Assembly (NCBI GenBank): GCA_032164295.1
Contig: JAJHTX010000008.1
Span: forward strand, 1,240,001 to 1,304,000
Direction of reading: 5' to 3'
Source of the DNA: Inonotus obliquus
Taxonomy: Eukaryota; Basidiomycota; Agaricomycetes; Hymenochaetales; Hymenochaetaceae
Length of the DNA stretch: 64,000 bases
Under the pieces are notes generated by a model. It was given only the letters and a program-made list of their open reading frames with translations, made no database searches and was not told the DNA's origin. Below are positions 61,076 through 64,000 of the stretch, piece by piece. The position numbers were made by a program, and so were the translations under genes. Positions within the stretch are counted from its first letter, which is position 1. The number at the start of each line of letters is the position of its first letter.

Positions 61076-62720
61076 TTGAGCCTAACGTCGGGACCTGAGC
61101 CTGAGCCTAAGCCTCACCCTCACCCTAAGTTCGCGTCGGCCTTTTCGTCCCCGATGTCGGTCATGATCCCTCTGTCGTTCCCGACGACTATTACGCGTCT
61201 TCCCGCGCCGAACGTGTGCGAGAGACACGCGTTGGCGCGGGTACCGGTTGAGTTGTGGAGGCAAATATTCATACACGCGACTCACGTTCCGGGTGGTTAC
61301 GACACGTCCTACATGTAATTACTTCATCTCCTCTCTACTTACTTGCACGAAGGAAAGGGTTATTGATGTGATTGTACGCAGGTCTCCTTTTGAGGAGTCG
61401 GAAATTTCGAATGGATACAGTGTTTTTCTTCGGAAATTGAAAGAGACCCATCGGACGAAACAAACTTTGTGTCTCGTCTCAAAGACATGGCGCGCTCTCG
61501 CTCAGGAACTTATCTTTGAGTATTTATTCTTGCAAGAAGCGTTTGATTGGGCGCGGCTTGCTCAGGCTCTTGAAGACAGCAGACGGAACGACGCAAGACG
61601 AAGAGGATACGGCGTTGGTTGGTATGTCAAGCGTATCGAAATCCAGACACGGTGCTGGACGGAAGAACTTGGTGCGGCTGCGGCGCGCGTCATTCGTTGT
61701 TGCCCGAATCTACGCGTCTTGGCTGTCGGCGCGCTCGAGGAAACGGGGGGAGTCCCCGCAGAAATGATTCGAGCGGTCTTCGAGACTTGTCCTCGTGCGA
61801 TCCGCTCCCTCGACTGGACATGTGACATCGGGCCTAGTCAAACGGCAGACATGTTCTGTTTTATTAACAGAGCCTTAAAGCTTCAGTCTTTGTTCCTGTG
61901 TGTACAGCAGGACCTTCTCTTCGATGATGCCGACAGGTTAGTTGAATGGGGAATCCGCACGGTCCTTCCCGAACTACACACTATCGAACTCGTTTCCCCC
62001 GACTTTGATCCTTCAGACGTCCTCTTGGTCATGTCCGCATGGCAGCTCCCCTCCCTCCGACAACTTGTTCTTTGTGGACAAGCGGAGCTTAAAAGGGCTT
62101 TCCACTTCTTCCGTGCGCACGGAGCGAAGCTGTCGACCTTGGAATTCGACTATGGGGGCGAATCCGATGCTGAGCCCGAGCCTGGGACCGAGCCTGTCCA
62201 ACCCCCGGAACTTCCTGAACAGGGTCCTGAGATGCTATTCGCACATTGTCCAAACCTAACGGAACTCATTCTACAAGTACACTGGGCCGCCTCACAAGCT
62301 CACCATGGACACCCAAAAATCGAGCGTATCGGTCTGCGTGGCTTACATCTCCCACACGTCAGCGTACATACAAGGAACCGTGGGGGTGGTCTCGCCCTCC
62401 GACAGGAACATGACGCGGAACAACGTGCAATACTGCAAGGTCTTAAAACAGCGCTCCCCGTAATCGTTGACCGTAAACGGTTCCCAAACGTCAAGGTCGT
62501 TCGCCTACTCGATTTCGACCAAACTCGATTCCGGAAGGTGCCCTGGCGTGCTTCGGGTGTCACATTTTGGGCATTCTGGGTGAGGCGGTTTGAACGGCTT
62601 GGGATACGCTTGGAAGATCATGCGGGTGACGTTATTGAACTTATCTTCAGAGAGATGAATGTTCTCTTACCAGAGGACGAGCAGCCCATCGCCGAGGTAG
62701 CTGATCCGATTGATGATTGA
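61076..62720 (+). CDS. F-box-like protein with leucine-rich strands
   Basis: Two exons. Exon 1 begins MSLTSGPEPEPKPHPHPKFA, a low-complexity Pro/Glu/His start, and ends in VPVELWRQIFIHATHVPGGY, an F-box-like helix. A 67-base intron joins it to SPFEESEISNGYSVFLRKLK and LCLVSKTWRALAQELIFEYL, completing the F-box. The long second exon has leucine-rich strand repeats (IRCCPNLRVLAVGALEE; VLPELHTIELVSPDFDPS; LPSLRQLVLCGQAEL; CPNLTELILQVHWAA) and an acidic insert with Glu-Pro repeats. It ends EVADPIDD at 62720. Likely another SCF substrate receptor. It is unrelated in detail to the F-box genes at 12.1 and 51.3 kb. Confidence 0.75.
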
Positions 62721-64000
62721 CGAAGTTAGAGCTTCTTCTCTCGAATTTCTAATTTCCTTTGTCATTTTTCTTTCGTAGCTTCTTGGATGTGGCTTCTTTC
62801 CATTCCGTTCATACCTTTTTCTTTTATTTCTTAATTATGATTCTGGATGGATGGACGGAAAAACGATGTCCTCGCCTCGCAACAGAATCTTATGTCTTAT
62901 TCTAGTGATACCTTTCTTCTGTTTCGCCGTTTCACGTACTTGCTTTCGCTTACTGTCCTCTTCTACTCACGTTGCGCGTTTGACTTTTGCTTTCGTGGTT
63001 TTACTTGTTAGTCACTCGTTCGTGCATATACTATCCGTTCAGTCTGTAAAGTGTCGTCTTCGGAATATATGAATATAGATACAAGTTACATTTTTTAGGC
63101 ATCGACAGTACACATCAGTCGCGTAGAAGGTCAGAAAGATATACAAGAGTAGCGTTTGACGATTCTCTCAATTTTGAATATTGTGGCTTGGGTATCAAAG
63201 CGGGAAACAGAAAACGCATGATACTCGAGGTGGGTACTTAAATATCATAGCAGGACGGACGGAGACTCCTAGCAGGAGTCAAGAATCTGACCCGGACTTC
63301 GGCAACGTAGGGGTGCATGTATGTACACTCCAGGGCGAACCTGAAGGGAATCCTCAAACTCTGCTTTGCTCATTCCTTGATGCATAGTTGTTCTACATGT
63401 AATATTGCGAAGAGTCAGCTGAATGTCCAAATTGGGTGACATACATGGATCAGCATGTCTCGTGCTCAGCTTATCAATAATCATTCATCATCACATCATT
63501 TCTACTAAAGGCGGTTGCTGATAATTATGGCTTGCCACTCAACTGGGATCGAGATAAACGATCAGTCTTTAAAGGACCTGACTGGTCGTATCGGGCTGGA
63601 CTGGAAAAGCAAACTTGCTGCCTCCTGGGAGCAATAGCACTAGTAGGAGAGTCTATGGTGAGGACGGGTAGATGGGGAAAGACCACGACGTTTGGTGTCT
63701 TCCCTGCAACCTGTTCGTCCCGTTACTCGAAACATGATACGGTCGGTCACCAGACGCGTGCTAGAGGACAGCCGTGTACGAGTGAGACGACTACTGCTCA
63801 GCGAACTTGTATATTGTCAGTGGTCACATGGCTGCATTGCAGAGTCGCCACATTGCCGCATACGTTGGCGGTGGGTGTTACTTTGCTCCTTTCTTCTAGG
63901 GAATAAAATGGACCGCAAGTGGTCGGCCAGAAGTACAACGACCACTATTGCTTTCGACGAAATGCCCACCTATCACTTCATAAACACGTACACTTCACTA
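62721..64000. other. Right-end intergenic region
   Basis: About 1.3 kb to the window edge. A 124-codon plus-strand frame (63532-63906) has no recognisable domain. The 3' UTR of the preceding gene is T-rich. No RNA gene or repeat was identified. Confidence 0.45.

Noticed and set aside
63532..63906. 124-codon frame at the right end
   Set aside because: No recognisable domain, Cys/Thr-rich random-looking composition and no splice context.

Overview
The window is nuclear DNA of a filamentous basidiomycete, most likely an agaricomycete. Coding regions are split by many short introns of about 48 to 80 bases with GT...AG ends. The gene set is fungal: a fused pyrimidine enzyme URA2, a NoxA-type NADPH oxidase, an Eaf3 chromodomain protein, EMC1, secreted SurE-like phosphatases, GH79 glycosidases with GPI-type tails, and a microsomal P450. 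No rRNA, tRNA, CRISPR array or intact transposon was found.

Layout. 1-5.2 kb: three secreted SurE-like genes on the minus strand, the first cut by the window edge. 5.8-8.1 kb: a cytochrome P450 (minus). 9.2-14.5 kb: Mago nashi, an Eaf3/MRG protein and an F-box protein (all plus). 14.8-17.6 kb: the DEAH helicase Prp43 (minus). 18.7-28.8 kb: five paralogues of an orphan family with a signal peptide and seven predicted membrane spans; the fifth carries a frameshift. 29.2-29.7 kb: Sus1/ENY2 (minus), divergent from a tandem pair of GH79 genes (29.9-34.8 kb). 35.6-37.1 kb: a divergent casein-kinase-1-like kinase. 38.1-39.0 kb: a mitochondrial S10 ribosomal protein. 40.0-43.8 kb: EMC1 (minus). 44.2-47.8 kb: a gene-poor stretch. 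47.8-49.9 kb: NoxA. 51.3-52.6 and 61.1-62.7 kb: two F-box-like proteins, flanking URA2 (53.0-60.3 kb).

Housekeeping genes (Mago, Eaf3, Prp43, Sus1, Rsm10, EMC1, URA2) are interleaved with tandemly duplicated, lineage-specific secreted or membrane families (SurE x3, 7TM x5, GH79 x2). Functionally the housekeeping genes belong to unrelated core systems: exon-junction complex and splicing, histone acetylation and mRNA export, mitochondrial translation, ER membrane insertion and pyrimidine synthesis.

The most novel content is the five-copy 7TM array. Its topology resembles a G-protein-coupled receptor: a cleavable signal peptide, a very short mature N-terminus starting Y-x-Y, seven spans with positively charged cytosolic loops, and variable cytosolic tails. 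Two microexons also stand out: 6 bases in Mago and 9 bases in the Walker A motif of Prp43. Both are needed to restore invariant residues and both are easily missed by automated annotation. All splice joins given here were made by eye from GT-AG sites and family conservation, without transcript data.
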